64,000 nt of DNA from Cycas panzhihuaensis (Eukaryota; Cycadophyta). Of this stretch, positions 1 to 11,274 are shown in pieces; position 1 is the stretch's first letter; every line of letters starts with the position of its first letter. Location: contig CM041465.1 of the NCBI GenBank assembly GCA_023213395.1, forward strand, positions 38,013,741 through 38,077,740, in the 5' to 3' direction. The notes beneath the pieces are model-generated. The model had not been told where the DNA came from. It did not search any database and saw only the letters and a program-made list of their open reading frames with translations. The translations under genes were made by a program, and so were the position numbers.

Positions 1-1127
1 ATGCCTCGATCCACGCTTAAAATGGGTCAAGGACACGCCAAATGCTAAGAAGGTTCTTCACATTATACAAATCTCCAAGTATCAATGGTCTAAGGGCCTT
101 TTTATAAAGTTGAATTATAAAGAGAATATACCAAAAGGTATATTCTTTAAAGTTGCAACCTTTTAAAAGTCTCGTGCCTTTGGAACTTAACCCACGTGCT
201 AAAAAATGAAGGATTAACAATTTTGAATATCCACTAAGTATCAAACCTTAGTGAGTATCATCAAAAGGTATCTTTCAAGAGACGCAACGCATGATAAGAG
301 GCATGCGACTGCCGTGACTCCTGCACGCAGCCAGCGAACTTCCGACGGACCAACCACGCAAGAACAAGGGTTGCACACACCTTTCTGGTGGTAGCGGTAA
401 CCTTGTTTCAGCAATCCCTTAGAAACGCCCAGCCACCTTAAAATCTGCACTTAGCCATGAGAAAGAGACACCAAGACCAAAAACAGCCGCCCAGCCAAGG
501 TAATAACACTTCACCAGAGTATTATCTAGTTGTATAGTGTTTTACAGCTATACACAAGTCTCCACACCACAGAAGGAGGCACTTCAACTCAAAATGACAT
601 TGAAAAAGCTTTATACCGCTGTGTACTTCTCTTAATCTCAGTATAGAGCACTAAAACTGTCTGGAAAGGACTTCAATCTCTTCCTTATACAGACTAACTG
701 AAGGCAACACAAGAAGCTTTGATTTTTTTGAGTTTCATAGTGCTTTGAGTGGGATTACCCCAGACTAACTTGTATGGATAGATGGTTGTCCTCAATGTCA
801 CTGAATCACCATCAATACGTGTTTCGTTCGCTTGAATCACTTCAACAGATCATCAACCAGCTTCGAATGACCCCAACAAGCCAACTTCAACCACAAACGT
901 GGTCTTCACGCCTGAATACTGACTCCAATAACCCTTACACTCCGTCGAATAGTGATTTCCACTACTCCAACAACCATTGATTTTTACGTACTGTACGCAC
1001 AATCTTTGGGGTTGATGGACCCTCAAGACTTGTCTTGGGTCAAACAGCTTCACCCGGCAACCAACGATCACACTGTCCCGCTCACCGTCAAGCTTCAGCT
1101 GTGCAGGACCTTATTGCTCTGATACCA
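1..1127. other. Unassigned left-edge sequence, probable leader of a minus-strand LTR element
   Basis: No coding domain is recognisable on either strand. Because it lies directly on the internal side of the primer-binding site and LTR at 1116-1472, it is most simply the untranslated leader of that minus-strand retrotransposon, whose body would continue left of the window. This is inference from position; short open frames here show no conserved motif. Confidence 0.45.
1116..1127 (-). other. Primer-binding site (initiator tRNA-Met type)
   Basis: Read on the minus strand this is TGGTATCAGAGC, the standard plant Copia primer-binding site, directly abutting the end of the LTR at 1128. It fixes the orientation of the element as minus and shows that its internal region lies at lower coordinates. 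Confidence 0.85.
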
Positions 1128-1472
1128 TGTTCGGGAACATGAAATCATACAATGATGTTCCCATATGCAGGATCTTTAACCATACACAGCAAGCAGCAAA
1201 TAGAAAACACAGTACACATGTATTTACGTGGGAAACCCTTTCGGGAAAACACCCACCACAAAGAAGATCCTTGATGGATCACTTGATTATTACACAATGA
1301 ACTTGGATATGAATATACAAGGCCTCAAGGCTTTTATACTCTCCAAGAGGTGTCACCCGATTAGGGTTGTGACCCTCCGAATAAGTCGCATATTTTGGCT
1401 ATGCACCCTTTCACTTAATTAAACCACATTAACATTAATTAAGTGACTTAATAATTAACTGCCACGTTAACA
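1128..1472 (-). repeat. 5' LTR of a minus-strand element (345 bp)
   Basis: Bounded by TG...CA (plus strand TGTTCGGG at the left, GTTAACA at the right) and followed on its internal side by a perfect primer-binding site. It interrupts the gag start of the CopA' fragment, whose homology resumes at once at 1473. No second copy lies in the window, so the element's 3' end is outside. Confidence 0.75.
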
Positions 1473-1711
1473 ATATGTAAGAATGCCAAGACAATTTCAT
1501 CTTTGGACTCCCAAGCAGCAACATAAACTGAATCTGGATGAAAAATAATACCATCATTTTCCACAGATACAGGTTAGAAAATTTTGCTAGAAACATAACC
1601 CCAAAATTCATTCATTATTAGAAGGTTTTGTGTTTGCCTCTTCCATTCTTGATAATTATCTTGACCTATTAATTTAATGGTACATGCATTTAGTATGTTT
1701 AAAGTAGCCAT
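1473..1711 (-). pseudogene. gag: Copia gag N-terminus (CopA' copy)
   Basis: Translated from the minus-strand ATG at 1711, it begins MATLNILNACTIKLIGQ and continues with NYQEWKRQTQNLLIMNEFWG, closely matching the gag start of the full CopA copy at 50926 (MAAINMLNACTIRVTGQ, then NYQEWKRITQNLLIMNEFWG). There is an in-frame stop after about 45 residues. The reading continues to an AWESKDEI segment and stops at the inserted LTR at 1472. Gag would form the particle shell around the element RNA. This is a truncated, non-functional remnant. Confidence 0.85.
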
Positions 1712-3990
1712 GTTAAAGTTGTAACGCTTGAAGCTAGCAGATGACTTGAAAACTCAAAGCTTTCGCCGCTTAAGTTCCACATTCTAACAAACCAACAGTC
1801 CTAATCTTGCTAGAAGATCCAACACCTGAATGGCATGATGAGGGTTGGAGGACTAGGCAAAAGACTTAGTCCAACCCTGATCTATAGATGAGATCCAATG
1901 GTTGACCAAGTCAAATCTAAGACAAGGCAACTAAGGTTGATCTGCATGGACGTACCATGCTTTCCTAAGATTCACAGCCCCAATAACACCCTTTTCGAAC
2001 CTCCTTTCCGTCAAGCAACCTTAATTGTCGTGCACTGACTATACAGTCAATTGGTCCCCTAGGGAATGCACCAAGCTTAAGATTATTTCAAAGACAAGGT
2101 TTGAACCTTTTTCGGGCCTCTCCTACTAGATTTTTAAAGTACTTTTAAAAAGTGTTCAAGTTGGCTTTATATGAGTTTTACTTGGATGATGTACTTGAAA
2201 AATGAACGCTTAAAAACCTTACAAATGTGGGTTCAAAAAGAAGCAATTTAGTACATCAAAATATAACACACTTAGAGTGTTTTACAAATCACTTAAGAAA
2301 GTGAAAAAGAGTGCTAAAGATATCCAAGTAAAAGAGCTGAGTACATCACATGTAGCACATTAAGTGTTAAAAAGAAAGCACTTTTCAAAAGATCAAAAAA
2401 AAAAATGCTAAGTACCTAAATAAAATGATGAACTTCCTTGTGATGTTGCTTCAAGTGGGTTCTTTTTAATGGAGAAATGGTCAACTTGAAGGCGAAAAAG
2501 ATTCCCTTTGCAATGTAGACACCATGCACCAAGTGTTAGTATTTAAATTAGTCCTAACCAGCTGCAAGAATGAGAGATCTTTTTATTCAAAAAGTGATTT
2601 TTTGAGCCCCTTTTAGACTAGGGCACTAGGTCACCACGCAGGGAGCCTTTAAGAAAACACTTAGAAAAGTGATTTTTGCTTTTACAATGATAAAAATGAC
2701 TCGAAAAAGTCACTTGATGAGTCACTAAGTACAAATGTAAAAAATATTTTTAATGTTAAAGTGACTTCAAAAGCATAAAAAAGTAAAAAAATAACTCTCA
2801 ATTAATTAAATATCAATTAAATAAATCAAAAGAAGGAAACTTTAGGTTTAAAAAGTAAATTAAAACAGAATATTCTAATTTTTATAACATTAAAGTTTAA
2901 AATTGAAATTTTTTTTGAAAATTCAAATTCAGTCAACCTGCATGACGAAAAAGGAATGACACAGATCGATTTTTCTTGAAAACGATCACATGAATTGACG
3001 AACCATCACTGGATCTAAGCAGAGAACATCATTAGGATCATTTCAAGGAGTGTATTGTAGCACTTTTGAAGCAAGCAAGGTAAATATGTACCAAAAAAAA
3101 AGTGGCGGCAGCCACGCGCATCTAAAAACACGTAGATGGTTTGAACTATCCATACGTTGATCAAATTGTCGTGAGAACCTCAGAGCAGGGGCGCAATAGC
3201 AAGACAGAGATATTTCCCAAATTTCAGAGTGATTCTTCTTTGTACAATGAGAACGATGAGAGAGAACTTTTAGCTTGGCGCACGGGCCATGGAGGACAAA
3301 CGACTAAGTACAGACTTAGAGAGTGACATATAGTCACTCAAATGTCTTTGTGGGGGGCAGAGACACCTTCAAACGACAAAAAATCTGCTAATACAAGCAA
3401 CAATGAATAATTTGAGTGTTCTCACTGGGGTTTGAGGGCTAAACAAAGCCTAAAAGTGGTCCACACACTACAGAGAGCCATAGATCAAGAAAGTTTGATG
3501 CCTGGATGGTTGATTCTACTGCAAAACTGACTAACACCCTGCTCTATGAGAAAAAGTGAGCTAAAAAAGTAGATTTTAAATAAAAAATCACAAGAAATGA
3601 TAGTAAGTCTGCTCAGATCTGAGAAATAACTGAATCAAATTGATTGCAATTCAGTTATATGCCACAAATAATGATTATAAAACTGATTTACAATCAAAAA
3701 ATAGTTAAATAACTCAAATCTGCCTCCTTTTCTGCAAAAAAAGAAAATCATTGTTTTTGAAAACAGTGAGTGTTGCACCCTTAATAAAGGTCTGAAAATT
3801 TTCAGATCTGAAATACACTTGATCCAACCTACAAATAGCTCCAAAAAATGCTTGAATCTACTGAAAAGAGGGGCAAACAAGCCTTGAATCACGTTCGGAG
3901 AGCGAAAGGGTTTGTAAACCCTTATAAGATCTCTAAAAAAAAAGGAAATTAGAACAGAGAGGAACTAACTTCTTCTTCTTTGATACCAAA
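1712..3990 (-). other. Long untranslated leader of CopA'
   Basis: About 2.3 kb of A+T-rich sequence without recognisable coding lies between gag ATG and LTR. Its gag-proximal part (about 1735-1860) aligns with the same part of the CopA leader (about 50940-51070); the LTR-proximal part has diverged or differs. Unlike the CopA leader it has no strongly GC-rich block. A minus-strand TGGTATCAAAG at 3979-3989 is a degenerate primer-binding site, two bases from the LTR. Confidence 0.7.
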
Positions 3991-4535
3991 TGTTGAAAAT
4001 GGCATTTAGCCTACATAAACCAAGATCTAGAAGATTGTTCCACTCTAGTTCTAGAATCAAAGAGATCTATACTAATAATGAAAGCTTACTCAAGTAAACA
4101 AGATAAAAGATGAAAGCATGAAAGAACATGAGCAAGATGATACCAAAATGAGGAGAAGATGGAATTGGTCCAATCTCCAAATGAATATCAATTTGATTAG
4201 CAAACTGGTAGCATAACAATACAACTCAAACTCTATATGAGATACATGAGAAGTGGTCTCAATATATAAAGTTACAAAAGAACCTAAGGCATTGGATGTT
4301 TGACAAGTGTCAAACATCCAAGCTACATGCTTTACATGTAGGACATCTGTCCTTTTGGACTCTCAAGTGAGCAAAAGTGCATAAGGGTCTTGTTAACCCT
4401 TAAGTCACAATGTTATGTCACTAGGAAAGAATGTGGATGTGCAATTTATCACTTAAGTGATAAGTCACCCCATAAAGTACAAATATACATGAAAATAAAG
4501 TACACATGCTTAACATGTACACATAAGGTTTAATA
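3991..4535 (-). repeat. CopA-family LTR (5' LTR of CopA')
   Basis: Plus strand begins TGTTGAAAATGG and ends GGTTTAATA (expected ...CA). It aligns over its length with the two LTRs at 46207-46754 and 52935-53494, sharing the internal inverted repeats (4292-4321 and 4446-4463). At 545 bp it is close to those copies (548 and 560 bp). Confidence 0.85.
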
Positions 4536-5632
4536 GAGTGTTTCCACCAATTTTGTTGGAAGTGATTCATCAAAGGATGCATCTCTACTTATAATTATTT
4601 TGTTAGTCCTAGGATCCACACATCTATAAGCCTTTGATTTTCCACAATATCCTACAAAAATGTGCCTTATACTTTTATCATCTAATTTCTTACATTTTTA
4701 TTTTGGTACATGAATATACGTTGTGCTTCCAAAAATTCTTAAATACCTTATGTTTGGTTTCTCACCTATCCAAGCTTCCTCTAGTGTTATTCCTTGTACT
4801 ACCTTTATTGGACATATGTTTAAAAGATAAACAAATATGTTCACAGCTTGCCTAGTAGGTATTAGGTACATTTCTACCTTTCAACATGCTCCTAGCCATT
4901 TTAGCGATGGTCTTGCTTTTGTGTTCAGGCACTCCATTTGATGGGGAGTGTAGGCTATAGCGAGTTGCCTTTTTATCCCATGTGTTTTGCAATACTTGTA
5001 GAACTCATTGGAGGTGAACTCTCCTCCATTATCAGTTCTTAAAACTTTTATTTACTTTTTGCTTTCATTTTTTACTTGGGCTCTAAAGACTTTAAAAACA
5101 TAAAGAGCCTCAAGTTTCTCCTTAATAAAAGAGACCTAGATCTTTCTTGAGTAATCATCTACAAAGGTTACACAATGCCTAGCTCCTTCAGCTAAAAGAG
5201 GTATTATTGGTCCACATATGTCGTTGTGAACCAATTCAAGCTTGACTTGTGATCTCCAGGAATGCTTTTGGAATTTCATTCTCTATTGCTTCCCTAGCAT
5301 ACATCCTTCTCAAACAAAATTGTTTGCCGAAATTTTGGGTAAGCCATTCATCATATTTGAGTTTTTAAGCAAAATTAATTCTCATAAGACAAATGCCTAT
5401 ATCTCAAGTACCAAATTTCACTATTATCAACTTCATGATTTATAAAAAGAGCTCGTGTGGTTGGAGTAGCTAGAAACTTGTAGAGTCCATCTTCTTCTAC
5501 TTCTCCTATGACTTTGTAATCTTGGTTTTTATCTAGGATAAGCCATTTACCATTCTCAAACTCTACCTTGATATTCTTCTTAGTCATTTGGGAAACAGAT
5601 AGGAGATTCTTTTTTAGTCCGAGTACATACAA
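4536..5632 (-). pseudogene. pol: CopB GAG-pre-integrase and integrase (broken)
   Basis: Minus-strand translation shows the GAG-pre-integrase block (KKNLLSVSQM, later WYLRYRHLSYEN) at 5375-5632, integrase-core fragments across about 4960-5370, and the integrase-RT linker (KLDDKSI, VGYCGKSKAYRCVDP, then a SRDASFDE-like stretch) at 4540-4740. Integrase inserts the cDNA into the host genome. Several frameshifts and stops break the frame. The fragment ends where the neighbouring LTR starts, so the RT that should follow is absent. Confidence 0.8.
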
Positions 5633-5638
5633 GACATT

Positions 5639-6707
5639 TCATAATTTCTTTATATTCCCATCTTTCATTTTCACAGGTATAGTTCTTGCTCCTTCGATGG
5701 AATGAGTAGTGTTGTCTCTGAGTTCAATTGCAACATCTATCTCATATTCCTTGGATCTCTCAAACCAGTCACATTTGGCAGTCATATGATGAGATGCTCC
5801 AAAGTTAATCAACCAGCTCTTCTTGGAAATGACTTGAGAAGATAAGGTTGTAACAAAAGGAGTTTCTTCAAGTTCATCCTTTCTTTTCTCATTGTTGTAG
5901 TTGCCTGCTACTCTTTTCCCTCGAGCAATGTGTGCCTTTCGGAACCTACTATCTTTGGCATAGTGGCCTGGTTTCCCACAGTAGAAGTAAATGATTTTGC
6001 AAGGAGTGTCTTGGAGTGTCGCCATTGCCTTGGATTTGATTTTAAATGCCTCTTCCTTCTTGTAGGTTAGTCTTTTCTAACATCTTAAATTTGGATGCAA
6101 ATACATTTTCTAACTCAATTTCTTCGTCAAGACTTTTCTTTTGTTGCTCCTAATGCGAAAAATGTTCATACAAAGTTTCAAATTTTAATTTTTTAAGATC
6201 GCTTGAGAACGTCAAAGTAGTCATAAAGTGCTCATAGGATCTAGGCAAATTTATTTAGAGTTAGTTTAACCAACTCTTCTTCAATTATTACTTCACTGAC
6301 TACAACAAGTTTCTCTCCTAAATCCTTGATCTTGGTGCTGAATTGGGATGAGCTTTCACCTTCGTTCATTCTCCCATGATACAACCCACCTTTTAAGGCC
6401 AAAATTCTAGCAACATTCTTTTCGGCATATAGGGAAGCCAAGGTTTTCTAGCCTTCATAAGCAATATTGGCCTAAGTTACGTGGGGAAGAATGTGATTAG
6501 AAACCAAGAGGATGATTACAACATGGGTATACCTACCTCTTTCTTCATAAATTTATGCCTTTGTAGCATGAGAGCGCTTTTTAATAGCTTTTTCTATCTT
6601 CTCCCAAGCTCCTTTTGCAAATAGAATACCCTTCATTTTTCCCTTCTAGGCACTATAATTGTCATATGTCAATTTATCTTACTCAGACAAAGAATACATA
6701 GACGTCA
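5639..6707 (-). pseudogene. gag: CopB gag, zinc knuckle and protease (broken)
   Basis: Gag probably starts at the minus-strand ATG at 6707 (MTSMYSLSE). It includes a UBN2-type segment (YAEKNVARILALKGGLY) at 6241-6441, a knuckle YCGKPGHYAKDS at about 5950-6000 in which the last cysteine is replaced by serine, and a protease active-site region WLINFGASHHMT where the catalytic Asp and following Ser of the usual IDSGAS read as Asn-Phe. The particle and processing functions are therefore lost. Stops and frameshifts separate the pieces. Confidence 0.8.
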
Positions 6708-6832
6708 TTGAAAAATGTGAACGAAAAAAATTCAAACAAGTGAAGACTGGGCTTGATCCATATGGATTGTATGGGTTAGGATTTTTAGGGAAAAAAAAAA
6801 TAAGCAGAAGAATTAAAGTTTGGACAAATGTC

Positions 6833-7749
6833 TGTTGACTTCGCTGGGGTATCTTATTAGACTTACGAGATACCCCTTGCTACACTTGTCAAGGTTACAC
6901 AGCGCTATAGTCTAGTTTTAGGATACTGTCAACATGGTCATTCACATACATTCCATATATAATTCACAGAATGGTACACAAGATGCAATCAATACATACT
7001 CAACAAATCATCATCACAACATCAAGAATACACCAATTTCCACGTAACTCTTCCTTTTATTAAGTCAACAGTTTATTTACACAGAGGCTAGAATGCATTC
7101 CTGAGCATTCCGGTGACATCTGATCTTTTACATTACAATGCGTGCCGGATGGCACTTATCATACGGTGATGCTCCAAATGGTCATCATACGTCTTGGCTC
7201 CGCACCTTTGCGTACCCGTGATATCCGGCTCTCACCCTCGAGAGTATACAATATGATTGACTCACTCGGCTCTCACCCTCGAGCACATGACATAGGAATG
7301 AATAACTCGGCTCTCACATTGGAATGGTCCTCAAAGCACCATTAAATATGTCCCTTTGATGCCTTTTGGATGAAAGGTTATGACCCAAAGTCATAACCAT
7401 ACCTTTTTGTCACCAAGGTACCCTTTCACTTAAATCATTAGTTATACACTTTAACTAATGTCTCTGTAGGTCCGTACGTCCGATAAAATGCGTCGTGCAG
7501 CGACTTCTCGGGCCTCCTTGGTCCCGTCTTGTCATACGTCTGCAGCTTCCATTCGGTTCCGTTCCGCTCTGATGCGTATCGTAGTGCGTACCCGTTCGAT
7601 GCGCACCTATCATCATACGTACCGAATGCCGGTTTTCCTTTGTTTCGCCTTGTGCGTACCTCCATACTGGTCCGTACTTGCATTCCTTTGGTTAATACAA
7701 GCTGTATTCCATCTTCCTCAAGGCCTATGTGTCACAATATGTCCCAACA
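6833..7749 (-). repeat. 3' LTR of GypA1 (917 bp)
   Basis: Starts TGTTGACTT and ends GTCCCAACA on the plus strand, matching 10393-11269 and 12773-13673 and, reversed, the GypA2 LTRs. It contains three spaced copies of a CGGCTCTCAC motif (near 7226, 7267 and 7308) and several CGTAC motifs. Confidence 0.88.
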
Positions 7750-7774
7750 TCTATCCTGGGTCAACATGATTGGG

Positions 7775-7792
7775 TTGAGCATCCTTGCTCAA
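7775..7792 (-). other. Hairpin just inside the GypA1 3' LTR
   Basis: TTGAGCA-TCCT-TGCTCAA on the plus strand is a perfect 7-bp stem with a 4-base loop. The same stem occurs at the equivalent place in GypA2 (32987-33004), where a polypurine tract would normally be sought. The remaining 3' untranslated part (7750-8146) aligns with GypA2 31073-31270 and 32955-33029. Confidence 0.6.
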
Positions 7793-8146
7793 CAAAAAAT
7801 TCAAAATTTGGGGTATTCCTCCCCTCTCTACATTCTAAAATTGCTACTGCCTCTGCTCCGCTACTTGGTCGCCATTCTTGGTTAATAAATCCTCATCTAT
7901 TGGCGCTTTGTTTTGTTCAACTCTCCCTTGATTTTTCGTATGATGATATATCTTTCCTCCATGCTTCACCATATTGCTTATTTGTATGATATGAGTTACG
8001 GTTGTTTTTACATTTTTAATTTTTTGTATTTTATGTTACATACCGAACTGAATCACATTCCGGTATCAAGGCAATTCGATTTTGCCTCAACTTCATGCAA
8101 TACGCTATGGTACAACCAGCAGATCCGGTTGGTAAGTTGCTCCACC

Positions 8147-9364
8147 CTAGTTGATATAGGGTTTCAGTTTACTACCCTTGACCATTTCAGGTAGTAGCTG
8201 GCCTGATAGTTTCTTCAATTGGATAGTGCCATTCTGGTACACTTTCTCAATCATATATGGCCCTTTCCAATGCATCTGTAATTCTCCCTGGGTTGTTTGG
8301 GATTTGTTGTTGAATCGCCATACTCGATCACCCTTCTTGAAATGCGATGTCTTGTAGTGGCGGTCGTGCCTTGTCCTTTTCCGCTTTTTCCTTGGTGTGG
8401 TATGCTTTGTCGATTTCTTCTTATGATCCCTTAATTGATCTTCTCCTAACCAATGTTCTCTACAATGTCTCAAATGGGAAATTCCATATAGTAGTTCTCC
8501 ATAAAAGGGTTTCACATAATCTCCAACGTATTCTCCATGATTTCTATCTTCTGGAGTGGCAATTTTGTTTCCTAGACCAGAATCTCTAGGGATACTCTCA
8601 GCAATTTCCTTTTCTTCTTCCTCAAATTTGGCGCCGATGGTTGAAAAAGATCTTCTGCTGGGTAGGTGTACCTCTAAAGAGGATGAGGAAGGTTTGTTAC
8701 TTCCTTCCTCGGGCTGGGATGGGGGTGGGGAAGGGCAATCTACCTCAAGACCCACACTGGAGGTAGAGGGAAGGTTAGGGTTAGAGGGGGTTGGGGTATT
8801 AGGGTAAGGGTTTGGGTAAAAAGGGGGATTTGGGTTTGGGTCTAGGTTTTTTATGTTATTATTAACACTCGTATAATCAACAAATTTAGAATTAATATCA
8901 ACATCCTCGGTTACGTTCCGAGAAAGTAGGTTACATCTATAGGATGAGGGGTTGACTTCATATGCATCTTGTAGCCGGTAATCCATAAATCTCATCCTGT
9001 TTTCATCATCTGAAGAATTGTAGTTTTCTCCAAAGTACGTTGGTTCTGCTTCTCGGCGGTCGATCAATTTGGTAGGTTCTTCTGCCGTATGGTAGAGATT
9101 TTCTTCGTCGAACGAAAAAGTTGTTGCTTCACTCGCAATGGTTGTACTTGAACCATCGTCAGGTATCACTTCAATGGAATTCTTCCCCAACATCGGTAAT
9201 ACTACTTCATTCCCTTCATCTGACAAGGTGAAGGTTACGTCTTTCCAACTTTGGAGACATTGGGTTTTGTATAGCCATGGCCTCCCCAATAAGGCCGGAT
9301 AGGGAGTTGCACCTTTCTCCATTTCCACAATCGTAAAATCGATCTTCTGACAATTCTGCCACAT
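8147..9364 (-). pseudogene. pol: GypA1 protease end, linker and integrase tail fused by deletion
   Basis: A 405-codon open frame. The N-terminal third is the end of the protease region (ATPYPALLGRPWLYKTQCLQ), followed by an acidic Ser/Pro/Asn-rich linker. Near VGDYVKPFYGELLYG it enters the segment that in GypA2 precedes the second gag-like module. It then passes, through a basic KKRKRTRHDRHYK stretch, into the integrase C-terminal part (FKKGDRVWRFNNKS, MHWKGPYMIEKVY) and stops at LKPYIN. RT, RNase H and the integrase core are missing. The frame is open across the deletion, which could mean it was transmitted in this form. Confidence 0.8.
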
Positions 9365-10392
9365 CCACCTTGATGTTGGCCGGTTTTCCCAGGTTGCACC
9401 AATAGTTCATTAGCCAATTTCGAATAGGTCGCCGCTTCTAGCCGGGCTTCCCAATCTCGCCATGTTGCGGTGGTAACACGTTCTTCTGCGCCTCCATCCA
9501 CAATTACCGTGGGAATGTTTCTCCCAAAGGCCCGACATGGTTACCATCGGATCCATGTCGAATGATGGTATAATTTGCTTCAAACTCTTGGTAATTCCTT
9601 TCTGTAGCACTCCTCCTTTGATCCAATCAATAACTTGGGACAGAGGAATAGTTAACTGAAGCTGTTTTACCAAATTTTCCATCAATAGCAACATTCTGGG
9701 GATATCCTCTGCTGGCAATCCTTTAAACAGCTCTTCCATTTGCAACATTTGGGGTTTCACCTTAAGTTCTTCCGGTAGTTTTTCTTGTTCTTTTTGTTTA
9801 TTCTTTCGTACATAGACGTATTTCGTTTTCGGTTTACCCATTGGTAATGTATTCTCCTCCCGGACTAGACCATCTAACACTTGTTTTGCTTGTCTATACC
9901 GATCCATTTCTGTTGGTGGATTTGGATATCCTTCATCCAATTTCTCTTTCCGTTTGTTTTGTAATTTCACATTCTTGGCTTCTGGTACGATTGTCATCAG
10001 GTTAGTCGCTTTGGCTTTGCCTTTGCAATCCTACATTTTGTGGTCACTTGCGCCCACGATTCTTTGCCTCTGACGGCTTGTTCGTATTCACCTTCATTGG
10101 GCATTCGGACTTCGATTGCGAATCGTGAAACAGATGAGGCATCTCCCCATCGACTGTTTCTTCCTCGAGGGTTCTGGTGCGCCCCTCGTTGTATACACAT
10201 TCCGAGGTGGGTTGCCTCTTCCCCGACCTCGTCCTTTGAATGCTTTCCCCCTGGGATTGTAGAAACAATCCTTGGTTGTATGTGTGTCAACTTCACATAT
10301 ATGGCACCACTTCTCCTGTTGGTGCATCACACTGTTTTTTAAATTTAAATCACATTCCCTGGTGGTATGTGAGTTTTCTTCACAAATGTGGC
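9365..10392 (-). pseudogene. gag: GypA1 zinc knuckles and protease N-terminal part
   Basis: Minus-strand reading from 10392 gives the remainder of the first knuckle, then WCHICEVDTHTTKDC, then GRCLICF where a frame change follows, and a Gly/Arg-rich basic linker (RGRGRGRGNPPRN). After a lysine-rich spacer, IDWIKGGVLQKG and SFDMDPMVTM lead into the protease, whose catalytic region falls around 9440-9560 with frameshifts. The same order appears in GypA2 20395-21998. The knuckles would bind element RNA. Confidence 0.8.
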
Positions 10393-11269
10393 TGTTGACT
10401 GCTGGATTCCACTCCCTTGTGGAATCGGTGCACTTGTCAAGGTTTACACAGTGCTATAGTCTAGTTTCAGGATACTGTCAACATGGTTATTCACATACAT
10501 TCCATATATAATTCACAGAATGGTACACAAGATGCAATCAATACATACTCCAGCAAATCATCATCACAACATCAAGCATACATCAATTTCCACGTAACTC
10601 TTCCTTTTATTAATTCAACAGTTCATTTACAGGTGGAATGCATTCTGAGCATTCCAAAGACATCTGATCCTTTCTGTTACAATGCGTACCCAGATGGTAC
10701 TTATCATACAGTGATGCTCCAATCGGCTACCATGCGTACTGTCTCCTGCACCTTTGTGTACCCGTGATATCCGGCTCTCACCCTCGAGCACATGACATAG
10801 GAATGAATAACTCGGCTCTCACCCTCAGAGTATACAATATGATTGACTCACTCGGCTCTCACACTGGAATGGTCCTCAAAGCACCATTAAATATGTCCCT
10901 TTGATGCCTTTTGGATGAAAGGTTATGACCCAAAGTCATAACCATACCTTTTTGTCACCAAGGTACCCTTTCACTTTAATCATTAGTTATACACTTTAAC
11001 TAATGTCTCTTTAGGTCCGTACGTACATCCGCGGCTCCCGGGCTTCCACCGTCCTCGTCTCGTGCGCATCGCCTGGATTCGGTTCTAGTTCCGCCATCTT
11101 GATGCGTATCGTGGTACGTGCCCGTTCACCTTTTGCACGATACCGAATCTTGATTTCTTCATTTGTACTCGTGCGTACCTCCGTCTGATTCGTGCCTTGC
11201 ATTCCTTTGGTCAATACAAGCCTGTATTCCGCCTTCCTCAAGGCCTATGTTTCACAATATGTCCCAACA
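10393..11269 (-). repeat. Solo LTR of the GypA family, 877 bp
   Basis: Complete LTR (TGTTGACTG...GTCCCAACA) flanked by perfect 5-bp duplications GTGGC at 10388-10392 and 11270-11274, with no internal region. It interrupts the first zinc knuckle codons of GypA1. A solo LTR with its duplication is the standard result of recombination between the two LTRs of an inserted element. Confidence 0.93.
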
Positions 11270-11274
11270 GTGGC

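Larger units (their letters stand above)
1473..4535 (-). mobile_element. Copia element CopA', 5'-end fragment
   Basis: Three parts occur in the right order on the minus strand: LTR (3991-4535), leader of about 2.3 kb, and the start of gag (1473-1711). LTR, leader end and gag closely resemble the nearly complete element at 46207-53494, so these are two members of one family. The rest of the element is cut off by the LTR at 1128-1472. It is likely inserted in CopB, whose pol fragment begins immediately to the right. Confidence 0.85.

Noticed and set aside
8556-8807. Acidic/Gly-rich plus-strand frame
   Set aside because: It is the complement of the low-complexity linker in the GypA1 minus-strand frame.
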